A stretch of DNA of 64,000 nt from contig JAFEAF010000011.1 of the NCBI GenBank assembly GCA_018266555.1, forward strand, positions 1 to 64,000. The letters are read 5' to 3'. Below, in pieces: positions 34,940-46,000 of this stretch. Made by a program: the position numbers and the translations under genes. Source of the stretch: Bacteroidota bacterium. Its GTDB lineage: Bacteria > Bacteroidota > Bacteroidia > Chitinophagales > Chitinophagaceae. The notes beneath the pieces are model-generated. The model was not told the DNA's origin, searched no databases, and saw only the letters and a list, made by a program, of their open reading frames with translations. The number at the start of each line of letters is the position of its first letter. Position 1 is the stretch's first letter.

Positions 34940-36469
34940 TTAATATCCGGTAGTTTGAGTCAACAAAGGGTCGTTGGCAATCATACTTGTTGAAATCGGC
35001 AATAATAATTTTGCAACAGTAGTTGGTGACAGATATACCGGATTGATATTAGCGTATACATAACTATCGCCGGCTCTGCGAAGTGCCCACCAACGTTTAC
35101 CTTCACCAACAAACTCCCTCAAGGTTTCCTCTAAGATGGCATTCATATTAGCTGTAATCGTGCCATTGGTAAATACCGGCGCTGATGCACCATAAGCTCG
35201 TGCTCTTATTTGTGTAATTTCTGCTGTCGGGTCTTGTCCTAATTGTGCTTTGGCTTCTGCCAGCATCAATAACACATCTGCATAGCGGTATATCGGATAA
35301 TCATTATTATAAACCTGCGAGGTACCAGAAACTGTACCAATCCATTTAGTTAAGAATACAGACTTAACAGGGAAAGGCGGAGCTGTTGAATACATAACCT
35401 GAAAAGAATTGCTTATTCTCTGATCCGCAGGGCCGCTGGTTAACCTGGTGATCATCGCAGCACTCATACCCACCCTATTGGCGCCATTTACATAAGGGTA
35501 CACTGTATTTAATGTTGGAGTACCCGTTGGCGAGAGGGAATAAGAAGATGCCTGTACACCATTCACAGTAAAAATGCTGAATGTACCTTGCGTAGCCTGG
35601 CCGGATTCATAACTCAAAGCGAAGATGATTTCAGGATTGTTGGCTTTTTTACTTGGATTGAAAATGTCAGCATAGTTTGCATCCAGATTTAAAGTAGCTC
35701 CTTGTAAACTCTGCACTTCCTGTAATGCAGCTTTAGCTATTGTAAAATCAGCAGTACCTCCACCCATATTTGCGCCAGACCATAAATACACATCTCCTTT
35801 AAGAGTTAAAGTAGCAACCCGGTTCCAATATACCCTGTTGCCTGTGGGAAATGCGTTATTCCCGTTAAACAACTGGAGAGATTTGTCAATATCGCTTTTT
35901 ATCTGAAGCATAACTGAATCAGCAGGGCTCCTTTTTTTATATGTTTCGGCAGCGTTGTTAATGGTAGAAACAGGGACAGTCGTCAATGGCACTGCGCCCC
36001 AAGTTTTTAACATAGTATAATAAACATAAGCCCTGATACCATACATTTCTGCGAGCCATTTAGACTTGTTGGGATCCTGTACTGGGCTTTTCGGCAATAC
36101 ATCAATTACATTATTGATATTATAAATTAAATTATAAAACCCGGCCCAATTTGAATAGGGAACATTTAATGCACTGATGTTCTGCGTATATAATTGCTGT
36201 GATGTGGGATCAGCTGATTCTGTAAAAAGACCATCAGCCCAGATATCAGAACGCATTTCGCCAAGATTAAACAATGTACCATTATATGCCCGTAACCTTG
36301 CATACACTCCAATGTAAAGTGTTTGGGTTGCGTTAGCATCAGTTAATGCCAATTGGGTGCTGATCGCATCCTGCGGTACTACATCTTCCAGTTGTTTTTT
36401 ACAGGAAACTAAAGTAGCTGCACAAGCAATTACTACCTGGCTGTAAATAAAATATTTTAAAAATTTCAT
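34940..36469 (-). CDS. susD: SusD/RagB-family outer-membrane lipoprotein
   Basis: 509 residues with a lipoprotein signal (lipobox LVSC, Cys about 23). Helical TPR scaffold typical of RagB/SusD, with WAGFYNLIYNINNVID, MYGIRAYVYYTML and YRYADVLLMLAEAK, and the usual C-terminal ETLREFVGEGKRWWALRRAG. It binds glycan fragments on the cell surface and closes over its SusC partner, encoded 35 bp upstream. Ligand inferred as sialylated or amino-sugar oligosaccharide from the adjacent nan genes. Confidence 0.95.
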   Translation of the reverse strand: MKFLKYFIYSQVVIACAATLVSCKKQLEDVVPQDAISTQLALTDANATQTLYIGVYARLRAYNGTLFNLGEMRSDIWADGLFTESADPTSQQLYTQNISALNVPYSNWAGFYNLIYNINNVIDVLPKSPVQDPNKSKWLAEMYGIRAYVYYTMLKTWGAVPLTTVPVSTINNAAETYKKRSPADSVMLQIKSDIDKSLQLFNGNNAFPTGNRVYWNRVATLTLKGDVYLWSGANMGGGTADFTIAKAALQEVQSLQGATLNLDANYADIFNPSKKANNPEIIFALSYESGQATQGTFSIFTVNGVQASSYSLSPTGTPTLNTVYPYVNGANRVGMSAAMITRLTSGPADQRISNSFQVMYSTAPPFPVKSVFLTKWIGTVSGTSQVYNNDYPIYRYADVLLMLAEAKAQLGQDPTAEITQIRARAYGASAPVFTNGTITANMNAILEETLREFVGEGKRWWALRRAGDSYVYANINPVYLSPTTVAKLLLPISTSMIANDPLLTQTTGY

Positions 36470-36504
36470 TGTATTATAATTTTATTTTTAAACAATATTA
36501 GTTT

Positions 36505-39500
36505 TTAGAATGTAACCTGTGCACTTAAAGTCAGCCTTTTCGGCAGAGGGTATCTTCCGTTATCAAATCCTCCAACTTCAGGAAAGGTTCCACTGTATTT
36601 TGTAAAGTATGCGATATTCGAGCCGGTGATTGATAAACTGATTCCCTGCACTTTGTTTTTAACTAATTTGCTTAAAAGCTGCTTTGTAAAATCATAACTT
36701 AAGGTGATTTCTCTAAGCATTACATAATCTCCTTTTTCCCACATATTCGCCGGAGGGTTATTGCCCGAAGCATCTGTTGCAAAATTTCTTCCCTGGTTTG
36801 CCCAATAGTACATAGGCAATGGGGCATTCGGATTAGCAGGAGTCCATGTATTCAACACATCTTTGGTTCCATTTTGAGAACCTTGCACCTGGCTGAGGCC
36901 TCTTAGTTTTTCATTATTCAGCATCACAAAACCATAAGCATAATCAAAGGCTGTGTATAAATGAAGCCCTTTAAAACCGGCATCAAAATAAAAACTTCCG
37001 GATCCCTTAGGAGTTGTTCTTCCAACATAAACAAACTGCCTGGTATCAATAGTATCGTTTTTGTATGTCTGGTACCATTGAGCATCACCCAACTGCTTTA
37101 ATTTTTTATTTATATAAGGTAAAAAAGCATTATAAACATTTGCATCTTTAGTCAGATCGGCCGAAGTCCGGTAAACCCCCGCCCATTTGGGAGCCCATAC
37201 TTCGTCAGTTCCGATCCTTTGTCCTTCAATTAATGCTCTTACAAATTTTGTTTGCCCTGGGTTTGCAGGATCCCAAACTTCCAACGGATTTAATCCGTTA
37301 AAACCAGTTCTGTTTCCCGGTAATCCATTAAATGGTAGCTTAACTGCAAAACTTTTTACTGTATAAAAATTGAGCCCGCCATCCAGGCTGAAGCCATTAG
37401 CCCTGTTTGGCCGAATAATTTTTGCATTAACCGTGGCTTCAAATCCTTTATTTCTTAATTGAGAAACGTTGGTGGTAAATCCAGTAAATCCTGTTTGAGC
37501 AGAAATGGTAAGGCTTGCCAGCTTGTCAAAAACATTTCTGACAAAATAATCTGCTGTGATATTTATTCGGTTATTTAATACGCCAAGATCAATACCATAG
37601 TTTAATGAATTGGTTCTTTCCCATCTTAAATCCGGGTTTATATATGATGGCGCATAGGTACCACCAAGGCCATTATAGATTCCCGCAGAAGAATAGACCT
37701 GAGCAGTTGGAAAATAACTACTGCCAAAACTTTGCAGGTTACCGTTCACACCATAACTAATGCGTGGCTTAAGGGTACTGATATAATCTCTTACTTTACT
37801 GTTTTTAAAGAAATCTTCATTCTGCATATTCCATCCGCCGGAAACACCGGGGAAGATTCCATAAAAATTATCTTTATTCAGCCTACTGGAACCGTCCACC
37901 CGGATAATACCATTTACAAAATACCTGTCTTTGTAAGAATAGGTAGCTCTGCCGATTGCAGAAGCAATCCTTTCCCAATATTGGAAATCAGAAGATGCTC
38001 CGCCTGAATAAGCGAGTGAACCATTAATGATAGTTGGCGAAGGATCGGCGGTTAACCAGGGTACCAAATCGGTTGGTGCTCCCTGAGCGCTGCCTGAAAA
38101 AGTATAATTTTTATAATCTGTAAACTCACCACCAGCCATTACAGTTACACTATGAGCATTAAAAGTTTTACTGAATTGAAGGAATCCATTGTATGTATAT
38201 TGTATATCCCTATAATTACTAAATGATCCCGGACGATTTGAGTTAAGAGCGCCTCCATTACCCGTAATATATGATTTGGTAAAAGCATTTGTATTGCCAT
38301 AACGAAGGAACCCGGATCCACTTGCAATAACTTTTAAGAAAGGTAAAATTGTATATTCAGCATTTAAGCTACCGGAAAAACGTTGTTCATTATTATTATT
38401 GACATATAAAGTACTCCAGTACTTCGGATTACCTAATGTGCGATCATTGGGACCGGGTAAAATTGTACCCGAAGTATCATTACTGTATCTTACCGTTGGC
38501 GACACACCAACAAAACGTTGTAACAAACCGCCTGTGTTAGCTGAGAGAGTGCCAACACCAAGCCCCACAGTACCGGGGTCATTATAAGGTGCAGTTGTAT
38601 TTACTGAATAAGCTGATGTATTGAGAGTTAATTTTAAATTTTTCCCGACATTCAGACCCCCGTTAAAATTTAACGAAAGACGTTTCAATTTTGATCCGAT
38701 AATAGTTCCGTTATCGTTAAGTGTGCTTAATCCCAATGCAAAAGCTCCCTGGTCATTGGCCCCGGAAAAATTGACATTGTGCTCCGTAGTAGTGGTTTGA
38801 TTCATTATCATATCTTCTCTAACCGGGGCACTAAGGTCTTTGTATAAAATACTATCCATTGCAGATGGGAAAAAAGGATTTGGGTCCACTAATAATTTCC
38901 AGTCAGGATTCGTTAAATACTGCCTGTTTGAATTGCTTACTCTTTGCGTGGTATATAAACCATTGTTTGGGTTGGGGAAATTAGCACCAAAAGCCCAACC
39001 CCAGTTACCATTCAGTTGTCCTTTATCAGAATTCATTGCACCAACATTTCCATCAAGCGAATCTGCTAAATACCTTGCTCTAATTCCCAGCCTGTTCATT
39101 TTTAAATAATCAGCAGCACTCATATAATTATCACCAATTGTTCTTGGATAATTATAAGTTTGCCTTACTGTATATTGAACCTGTGTCTTACCTTTTTTAC
39201 CTTTTTTCGTTGTAACAATAACAACACCGTTAGCTGCACGAGCACCATATATAGCAGCGGATGCTGCATCTTTCAGCATATCAATTGATGCCACATCGTT
39301 CATATCAATTCCATAAAGAGAAGGAACAACAACGCCATCGAGTACAATTAGTGGCGAACCGGAGCCATCAAAATCAGTTCCACCACGAAATGTAATATAT
39401 GGAGTACTGCCCGGAGCACCGGTAGTCTGTTGGACTAACAAACCGGGCACAGAACCCTGGAGTGCTGTTCCAACGTTGGAACTGGGTGTATATTTTGTGC

Positions 39501-39888
39501 TCAATGGATTAACCGTTTGTGATGAACCGGCAAATTCTTTTCGTTTTTGTGTTCCGTAACCTACTATTACCACTTCACCCAAGCCGATAGCTTCTGTTTT
39601 AAGTGATACATTAATTAATGTGGAGGAACCAACTTTAATTTCTTGTGCACTATATCCGGTAAAAGAAAAAACAAGTACATCACCACTTGCTGCATCAATT
39701 GAAAAATCACCAGAAGCATCTGTTTGAGTCCCGATGGTTTTTCCTTTGATGGTAATGCTTACACCTTGCAAGGGCTTTGCAGTCTCATCAGTTACTTTAC
39801 CCGAAATTTTTTGGGCTTGTGCAAAAACCGATGTGCTGAAAACTGCGACTAAGGATAGCAGCAGCAATTTTTTTAAAGCAGAGATCAT
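36505..39888 (-). CDS. susC: SusC/RagA-family TonB-dependent transporter
   Basis: 1127 residues. Signal peptide (about 1-24), carboxypeptidase-D-like domain (about 28-105, ISGKVTDETAKPLQGVSITI), plug with GYGTQKRKEFAGSS and DVASIDMLKDAASAAIYGARAANG, then a barrel ending in LSAQVTF. It forms the import channel with the SusD partner downstream. Promoter (39927-39956) and palindromic operator (39911-39927) lie just upstream, facing the divergent FadR-type gene. Confidence 0.96.
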   Translation of the reverse strand: MISALKKLLLLSLVAVFSTSVFAQAQKISGKVTDETAKPLQGVSITIKGKTIGTQTDASGDFSIDAASGDVLVFSFTGYSAQEIKVGSSTLINVSLKTEAIGLGEVVIVGYGTQKRKEFAGSSQTVNPLSTKYTPSSNVGTALQGSVPGLLVQQTTGAPGSTPYITFRGGTDFDGSGSPLIVLDGVVVPSLYGIDMNDVASIDMLKDAASAAIYGARAANGVVIVTTKKGKKGKTQVQYTVRQTYNYPRTIGDNYMSAADYLKMNRLGIRARYLADSLDGNVGAMNSDKGQLNGNWGWAFGANFPNPNNGLYTTQRVSNSNRQYLTNPDWKLLVDPNPFFPSAMDSILYKDLSAPVREDMIMNQTTTTEHNVNFSGANDQGAFALGLSTLNDNGTIIGSKLKRLSLNFNGGLNVGKNLKLTLNTSAYSVNTTAPYNDPGTVGLGVGTLSANTGGLLQRFVGVSPTVRYSNDTSGTILPGPNDRTLGNPKYWSTLYVNNNNEQRFSGSLNAEYTILPFLKVIASGSGFLRYGNTNAFTKSYITGNGGALNSNRPGSFSNYRDIQYTYNGFLQFSKTFNAHSVTVMAGGEFTDYKNYTFSGSAQGAPTDLVPWLTADPSPTIINGSLAYSGGASSDFQYWERIASAIGRATYSYKDRYFVNGIIRVDGSSRLNKDNFYGIFPGVSGGWNMQNEDFFKNSKVRDYISTLKPRISYGVNGNLQSFGSSYFPTAQVYSSAGIYNGLGGTYAPSYINPDLRWERTNSLNYGIDLGVLNNRINITADYFVRNVFDKLASLTISAQTGFTGFTTNVSQLRNKGFEATVNAKIIRPNRANGFSLDGGLNFYTVKSFAVKLPFNGLPGNRTGFNGLNPLEVWDPANPGQTKFVRALIEGQRIGTDEVWAPKWAGVYRTSADLTKDANVYNAFLPYINKKLKQLGDAQWYQTYKNDTIDTRQFVYVGRTTPKGSGSFYFDAGFKGLHLYTAFDYAYGFVMLNNEKLRGLSQVQGSQNGTKDVLNTWTPANPNAPLPMYYWANQGRNFATDASGNNPPANMWEKGDYVMLREITLSYDFTKQLLSKLVKNKVQGISLSITGSNIAYFTKYSGTFPEVGGFDNGRYPLPKRLTLSAQVTF

Positions 39889-39910
39889 AAAGCAGTTTTT
39901 AGTTTATAGT

Positions 39911-39927
39911 ATTATGTATGACATAAT
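39911..39927. promoter_or_regulatory. Palindromic operator at the susC promoter
   Basis: ATTATGTATGACATAAT is a perfect 7-bp inverted repeat around a 3-nt centre. It abuts the -7 box on the downstream side, covering the expected transcription start, and faces a divergently encoded FadR/GntR-type regulator. Binding is inferred. Confidence 0.55.
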
Positions 39928-39956
39928 AAAAATAAGACTATTTTAATTCCTGCCAA
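39927..39956 (-). promoter_or_regulatory. Promoter of the first susC gene
   Basis: On the minus strand, TTG (39954-39956), 19 nt, then TATTTTTA (39927-39934): seven of eight bases of TAnnTTTG at the expected spacing. The start codon is 39 nt downstream. Confidence 0.6.
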
Positions 39957-40054
39957 ATTATTTTTTAACTTTTTAGTTTAGGTTCATTAATAGTGCTTTA
40001 TATTAAAAATTTAAGTACTTTGCGTATATCACACACTTTTAAGTAATACATATT

Positions 40055-40762
40055 ATGACCATTCCTGCAATCAAAACTGCCTTAAAAATCGTTGATACCA
40101 GCTCGCTTGTAGATAAAGTGGAAGCGAATATTGTGGAGCTTTTAAAGGAACAGAAATTAAAAGTCGGGGACAGTATTCCAAAAGAAATAGATCTGGCGGA
40201 ATCTTTAGGCGTAAGTCGCACTGTAATTAGAGAGGCTTTGATGCGATTACGAATGATGGGTGTTATTGATTCAAAAAAGAAGAAAGGGGCTGTAATTACC
40301 AGCCCGGATATTTTCGGAATTGTGAGTAAGAGCATGAATCCCTACATTCTTGACCAGGATACGTTAAAAGAAATTTTTGAAATCCGTTTGGTATTGGAAA
40401 TCGGAATGGCAGACTTTTTATATCAAAGAATAAAGAGTGAAGATATTGCAGCACTCAAAGAGATAGTAAGCAAAGAGCCCCCCGTTACGGATTACCATTT
40501 ATTTAATATTGAACATGAAATTGCTTTTCACGGAAAATTATATGAAATCACAGGCAATGAAACACTGAAGAAATTCCAGAAAATGTTATTACCAGTATTC
40601 GATTATGTTCATAATAGTGGCCTTCTGAAAAAACAACCATTACTTAAAAAATTTGTTTCCCACAAAGGTCTTGTAGATATTTTAGAAAATGGTTCACCTG
40701 AAATTTTCCGAAATGCGATGAGAAATCATCTGGAGAATCATTTCTTACGTCTTTTCGATTAA
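40055..40762 (+). CDS. FadR-subfamily GntR transcriptional regulator (NanR-like role)
   Basis: 235 residues. Winged helix at about 15-85 (KVGDSIPKEIDLAESLGVSR, VIREALMRLRMMGVIDSKKK) and an all-helical FCD ligand domain at about 90-230 (EIFEIRLVLEIGMADFL, then FHGKLYEITGNETL). FadR-type proteins bind short palindromes and are released by acids or sugar acids; NanR of E. coli is of this class. It is divergent from the susC gene and 167 bp away, with a good palindrome between, so it probably controls the sialic-acid locus. Effector inferred. Confidence 0.9.
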   Translation: MTIPAIKTALKIVDTSSLVDKVEANIVELLKEQKLKVGDSIPKEIDLAESLGVSRTVIREALMRLRMMGVIDSKKKKGAVITSPDIFGIVSKSMNPYILDQDTLKEIFEIRLVLEIGMADFLYQRIKSEDIAALKEIVSKEPPVTDYHLFNIEHEIAFHGKLYEITGNETLKKFQKMLLPVFDYVHNSGLLKKQPLLKKFVSHKGLVDILENGSPEIFRNAMRNHLENHFLRLFD

Positions 40763-40972
40763 ACAAGCTGTAAAAAACTGAACGTCTCAAAAAAGCCATT
40801 CTCATTTATATTATAGTTGCTTGAACTGCATTTTATTATTTGCCGATTATTTTAATGCGAACAGATTAGGTATAGGATCTCAAGAATAAAATTTAAAAAA
40901 CCAGTTTCCCGGCTTTAAAATTGCAATTTTTTTCAAATGATGCGCCATGCAGAGCCCCCCATCCCATAACTG
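40763..40972. other. Intergenic region between the regulator and the second susD
   Basis: Short ORFs only, none convincing. No clear terminator for the plus-strand regulator was found before 40973. Confidence 0.35.
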
Positions 40973-40973
40973 G

Positions 40974-41005
40974 AAATAAAAAAGGCTGTCTTTTTGAGAC
41001 AGCCT
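40974..41005 (-). terminator. Rho-independent terminator of the second susCD unit
   Basis: AGGCTGTC (40983-40990) and GACAGCCT (40998-41005) form a perfect 8-bp stem; on the minus strand it is followed by a T-rich run. It lies about 50 bp after the susD stop codon. Confidence 0.85.
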
Positions 41006-41053
41006 CTGCAATAAAACAAAATTGCATGCTATATGAGAAAGTTGAAATAGTCG

Positions 41054-43018
41054 TTAATGTTGCGCCCACCACAAGGGTGTTAATACAGCATCAGCACCAC
41101 CTAATGCAGAAACCGCCTGGTTATATCCATTCACATTGCTGTTCTGCAATCCAGAAGGATATTTCATCCTTTGGGGAAGAAATTGCTGGTTGCATGTCAT
41201 ATAATTAGAATTGGTAAGAGTAGGTAGAGTTTGGATCGGTCCTTCTAACACCACATTTTCGAAAAACGGCAAACCAAGTCTCCTATGATCGCTCCATGTT
41301 TCAAGTGGAAGCCACGGCGTTTGGGCAATAAATTTTTGAGTTATAATCTTGGTGAGGTAATCATTTCTTACAGTACCGTTTTTGTAAAGATTATTTACAG
41401 GATAGTTAATAGAAACAGTTCCGGGTGTTCCGCTAAGTCCATCAATATAATTCATCGAATAACTATTGGCTGGTTCCGTTGTACTATTCCAGTTTACGGA
41501 AGTACCATCCCGGTTATAATCTGTGGAGGCAAGATAAGCAGATAGGTATTGTGAAACACCCCAATATTCAAAACTCTTTGCAATACCGGTTTCGTATGCA
41601 GTTTGCGCATTCACTGGTGTTGCCCATCCCCTTACAGCACCTTCAGCCAATAGAAAATAAGTTTCCCACGCTGCAAAAAATACTCGCTGAGCTGTTTGAT
41701 TTCTGAATTGCTGTTTTAGAACAGGATTCATACTCGTTGTAACACCTATATCCTGACCCTGGAATAGCGAATTGTGCCAGTCACCTTTTGTTCCCCAGTT
41801 ACCATCAGGCAATGGGTTCCATGTAAATTTAGCATCAATGGTTTTTATCACATTGCCATTTACGTCTTTTACATTTCCCACTGTATTATTACCCACAGCA
41901 CCACATGTTCCGTTTGGATAAAATGAGCTGCCGTTATTGCCAGGCATGTAAAATATCTGGTATGCACGTGGGTCAATGGTATTGGGTAATCCATCTAACC
42001 AATAAGCAGAAAACGGGTTATTGGTTTTAGTTGTTAACTGCACCGGGTAATATTGCCCGGCATAGTTTGCCGGTTTGATATTAGCTATTGCGGTTGTTTG
42101 TAGAGCCGGATCGCTTATCACAGTCGGAATTTGGGTTTGCGATGTAATACTTCCAAGATTTATTACAAGATTATTAAAAGTAACAGCTTCCGGTAATTGA
42201 TACCAGCAACGGGAGTACATACCAGACAGATCGTCCCATCCTGGTTTTTCCTGTATCTGGAATATTTGGGATTTATCTGTAAGGAGATTGCCGCTTGCAG
42301 CTGCAGATTCAAACTCTGTTTTTGCTTTGTTAGCATCTACTTCTGATAAACGCATTGCAAGCCTTAATCGTAAAGAATTACCATATGCTTGCCATTTTGA
42401 AAAATTAAACCCATAAGCGGGGTCTTCACTTTGAACGGATGCAGGCACTGAAGTTATGGAAAGATCCAATTTAGAAGTTGCATCTTTCAGCTCGGCCAAC
42501 ATGTAATAATAAACTGTTTTGACATCTGTAAATGACGGATTCACTCCCTGGAACGCCGTGGTAGGCATAGAACCAAAATTATCACTCATTTCACTCAGTA
42601 AATAGGCCCGCCATATACGTGCCACCTGCATCAGGTTATTGGTATAAGCTTTTTGTGTGCCAGCTGCTATTTGCTGGCTGGCTACATCAATTGCACTATT
42701 AATAGTATTTAATGCCCCGGATTGATTACTATAATATTCAGATATCCATTCATCGTTATAATCTCCCCATGAAAAAGTAGCACCGTCAGCATCGCTCACC
42801 TGCCGGCCTGCCGCTGCCCAATACAGAATAAATGTCCTTTCCGAAACTCCCGGATTCATTTGTGCATGAATAATGGAATTATCAATAAAATATTCCACCT
42901 GCACCTGGTCTTTGCTTGCTGCAGTGGGATTTGTATTGATGTCTGTAATTTTTTTACAGGCAGAAAAAATCACTACAGGCGCAAGAACCAAAACTGTCTT
43001 TTTTAGTATATGTTTCAT
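41054..43018 (-). CDS. SusD/RagB-like outer-membrane lipoprotein (large form)
   Basis: 654 residues with a lipoprotein signal (SAC, Cys about 21). Belongs to the larger SusD-like branch: DINTNPTAASKDQVQVEYFI near the N-terminus, ARIWRAYLLSEMSDNFGSMP, YGNSLRLRLAMRLSEVDANKA, and the C-terminal WLPLETWSDHRRLGLPFFEN. It pairs with the SusC-type transporter encoded 26 bp upstream. Longer than the other SusD in this locus and only distantly similar to it, so the two pairs probably bind different glycan products. Confidence 0.94.
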   Translation of the reverse strand: MKHILKKTVLVLAPVVIFSACKKITDINTNPTAASKDQVQVEYFIDNSIIHAQMNPGVSERTFILYWAAAGRQVSDADGATFSWGDYNDEWISEYYSNQSGALNTINSAIDVASQQIAAGTQKAYTNNLMQVARIWRAYLLSEMSDNFGSMPTTAFQGVNPSFTDVKTVYYYMLAELKDATSKLDLSITSVPASVQSEDPAYGFNFSKWQAYGNSLRLRLAMRLSEVDANKAKTEFESAAASGNLLTDKSQIFQIQEKPGWDDLSGMYSRCWYQLPEAVTFNNLVINLGSITSQTQIPTVISDPALQTTAIANIKPANYAGQYYPVQLTTKTNNPFSAYWLDGLPNTIDPRAYQIFYMPGNNGSSFYPNGTCGAVGNNTVGNVKDVNGNVIKTIDAKFTWNPLPDGNWGTKGDWHNSLFQGQDIGVTTSMNPVLKQQFRNQTAQRVFFAAWETYFLLAEGAVRGWATPVNAQTAYETGIAKSFEYWGVSQYLSAYLASTDYNRDGTSVNWNSTTEPANSYSMNYIDGLSGTPGTVSINYPVNNLYKNGTVRNDYLTKIITQKFIAQTPWLPLETWSDHRRLGLPFFENVVLEGPIQTLPTLTNSNYMTCNQQFLPQRMKYPSGLQNSNVNGYNQAVSALGGADAVLTPLWWAQH

Positions 43019-43044
43019 AATTTTTTAAATTAATTGTTTACTGA

Positions 43045-46000
43045 TCAAAACCCTAATGAAAGATTGATATAAAAAGTACGAGTGGTAGGTGCACTTCCGT
43101 TTTCGAAACCTACAGCAGGTGTGCCGGTTGCATATACGGATTCCGGATCTAACCCATGCATGTGGCTGCTGATAAGCCAGGCGTTATTACATGACAGTGA
43201 CACAACCGCTTTTTGTATAAAACTTTTTTCCAATATTCTTTTGGGTAATGTATAGCTTAATTGAATATTTCTTATCCTGAGATTTGTAGCATCATACAGG
43301 TTTGCTTCTGTGATACCTGTGTTGCCTGCTCCTGCTACAGCCGCCCAATACTGTTGGGTTGAAATTTTATTCGTATTGGAAACATATCCGCCACCGCCTG
43401 AAGCAGGTATTACACCCTGTACAATCATAGAATCTCTGGAAGCTCCGCTAACAGTAATTGCGGCAGTTCCGCTGCGCTCCATATTATCTAAGGTTTGAGA
43501 GAAAATTTTACCACCGATTCTGGCATCGAGTAAAATTCCAAGTCCAAATCCTTTATAAGAAAATGAATTCGAAAATCCCAATAATGCATTTGCCTGCTGA
43601 TTTCCCAATCTTGTAATATCAGTAGTTGCCTTGGGCAGGCCATTGCTTGTAAGAATCAATTGGCCATAGTTAGGATCGTGGCTATCGGTAACTCTTAAAA
43701 GTTTAGAACCGTATATTTCACCAAAAGGTTGTCCGGCTACGGCTAGTACCTGTATATTATCAAAACCGCCTAACTGATATTTATTTACTCCGGGATAAAT
43801 GGAAGGCACTGTATTTTTGTTATGAGAAAAATTTACTCCCATTGTCCAGTTTAAGGATTTGGGATTTTCAAGGATACGAGCATCCAATGTAACCTCCACA
43901 CCTGTATTCTGTACATTTCCTCCGTTCACTTTCATAGCACTATAACCACTCAGGGGATCCATAGGTAAATTGATCAGTTGCCTGATCGCATTGGATTTAT
44001 AAACGGATACATCAAGGCCAATTTTATTATTTAGAAATCGCAGTTCAGCACCTGCTTCATACGATTTGATAAGCTGGCTTCTGACCGTGGAATCATACAG
44101 GATGCTGTTTCTTGATGCAGTCGTATTGTTGTTGGGGTCAGTACCGATAACATAAGTGTTATAAAGTTCATAAGGATTCAGATCACTACCGGCAGCTGCA
44201 TATGTAGCTCTCAATTTACCATAGCTTAACCAAGAAGGAAGGTTCCAACCTTTACTACTCATCATATCTGTAAAGACATAAGAGAGACTAACAGAAGGAT
44301 AGAAATATGATTTGTTTTGATTAGCTAATGCAGAACTCCAGTCATTCCTAAATGTTCCATTTAAAAACAGGTAACCATCATAATTCAATTCTACTGCGCC
44401 ATATAAAGAATTAATTTTTTTCTGGCTGAATGCCTGATCAACTCCGGGTTTCCCGGTGGAATTTGTTACACTAAACAAATTGGGAACCTGTAATGTACCT
44501 GCATCAATATTGATGGCGCTGTTTGTCCAGTGCATCAGGTTGCCACCTACCATTACAGAACCTCCTAATTTCCCAAAGAGGTTGTCTTTTTTGGCAGTCA
44601 GCATGCCGCTATAATTGGTTTGTTGATAGGTTTGCTTGCCTAAACTATACCTTCCGCTCAAATTGCCAGGACTACCTGCATACAATTTTGCTTCTGTACT
44701 GGTTGAATACATATCAGCACCTGCAGTTGCTTCTCCACTTAACCATGAAGTGAAATCATGTTTCACTGTCGCATAAAGGATGTAGCGATTACGGGTATCA
44801 GTATTCAGGTTGTATTGAGCAGCCCAGTAAGGATTCATGCCATTTCCTTTTTGCCACCAAAACATATTGCCATTTTGATCTAAAGGATTTTGAAAATTCA
44901 GAATGTTAAGTGTTCTTGGTAAATTATAAATAGTAGCGAAAATGCTTCCGTTCTGTCCTTCCAGCGATCTGTTGTTGGCAGTGGCATTAATGAATTGCAC
45001 TTTGGTATCTAAAGTCCAATTTTCATTTTTACCAAATTTGGTTAAAGCTCTTGCGGTAAGATTGTTACGGGAAAGTTTCGCTCCGGGTATCATGCTTTTA
45101 TCATCAAAGCGATTATAGGAAGCATAAATGGAAGTAGAATTTATTTTTTGCTGAATGGAAATGTTCTGGTTTGAAACCGTGCCATTTTTAAAAAAGTTTG
45201 ATACATTATTATAAGGTTGCAATGTTACCTGTTTACCAGACCAGTCTGTTACAAGCTGGCCATTTATTTTCGGTCCCCAGCTTGAGCCTGAAAGCGAATC
45301 ATATTTTCCATTGCTTCCCTGTGCGTACAAGTTTTGCATTTCCGGGTTGGTAAGGATTCCTTCAAATCCAACAGAAGAGGAAACCGTTACTCCCAAACCC
45401 GGTTGCTTTCTTCCTGTTTTAGTAGTAATTAATATTACTCCATTACCACCAAGCGAACCGTAAAGTGAGGCTGCTGCCGGGCCTTTTAAAACACTAATTG
45501 ATGCAATGTCATCAGGATTGATATCGCTCAAACCATTTCCCATATCAAGTGAAGGATTCCAGAAATCATTTGTTGATCCAATACCTACCCGACCGGTAGA
45601 ATTATCCATTGGCACCCCATCCACCACAATAAGTGGTTGGGAAGGTCCGCTAAAAGAATTATTTCCACGTAAAATAATTTGTGATGAACCACCCGGTCCA
45701 TTTCCGGAACGCACCACCTGCAAACCCGAAACCTTTGCGGAAAGGTCATTGACCAGGTTGAGTTCTCTCGACTCTACTAGAGCTTGCCCTTTTACCTCCT
45801 GTACTGCATATCCAAGGGATTTCTTTTGTTTTTGAATTCCCAATGCAGTTACAATCACTTCGGCTCCAGTGGTAGCCTGCACTTCCATTTGTATGTTGAC
45901 ATTATTATTATCATCAACTGTTACCGAAGTGCCTTTGTATCCAATCATTGAAAAATCAAGTATCTCACCTTTCTTGGCATCAATACTGAATATTCCGTTT

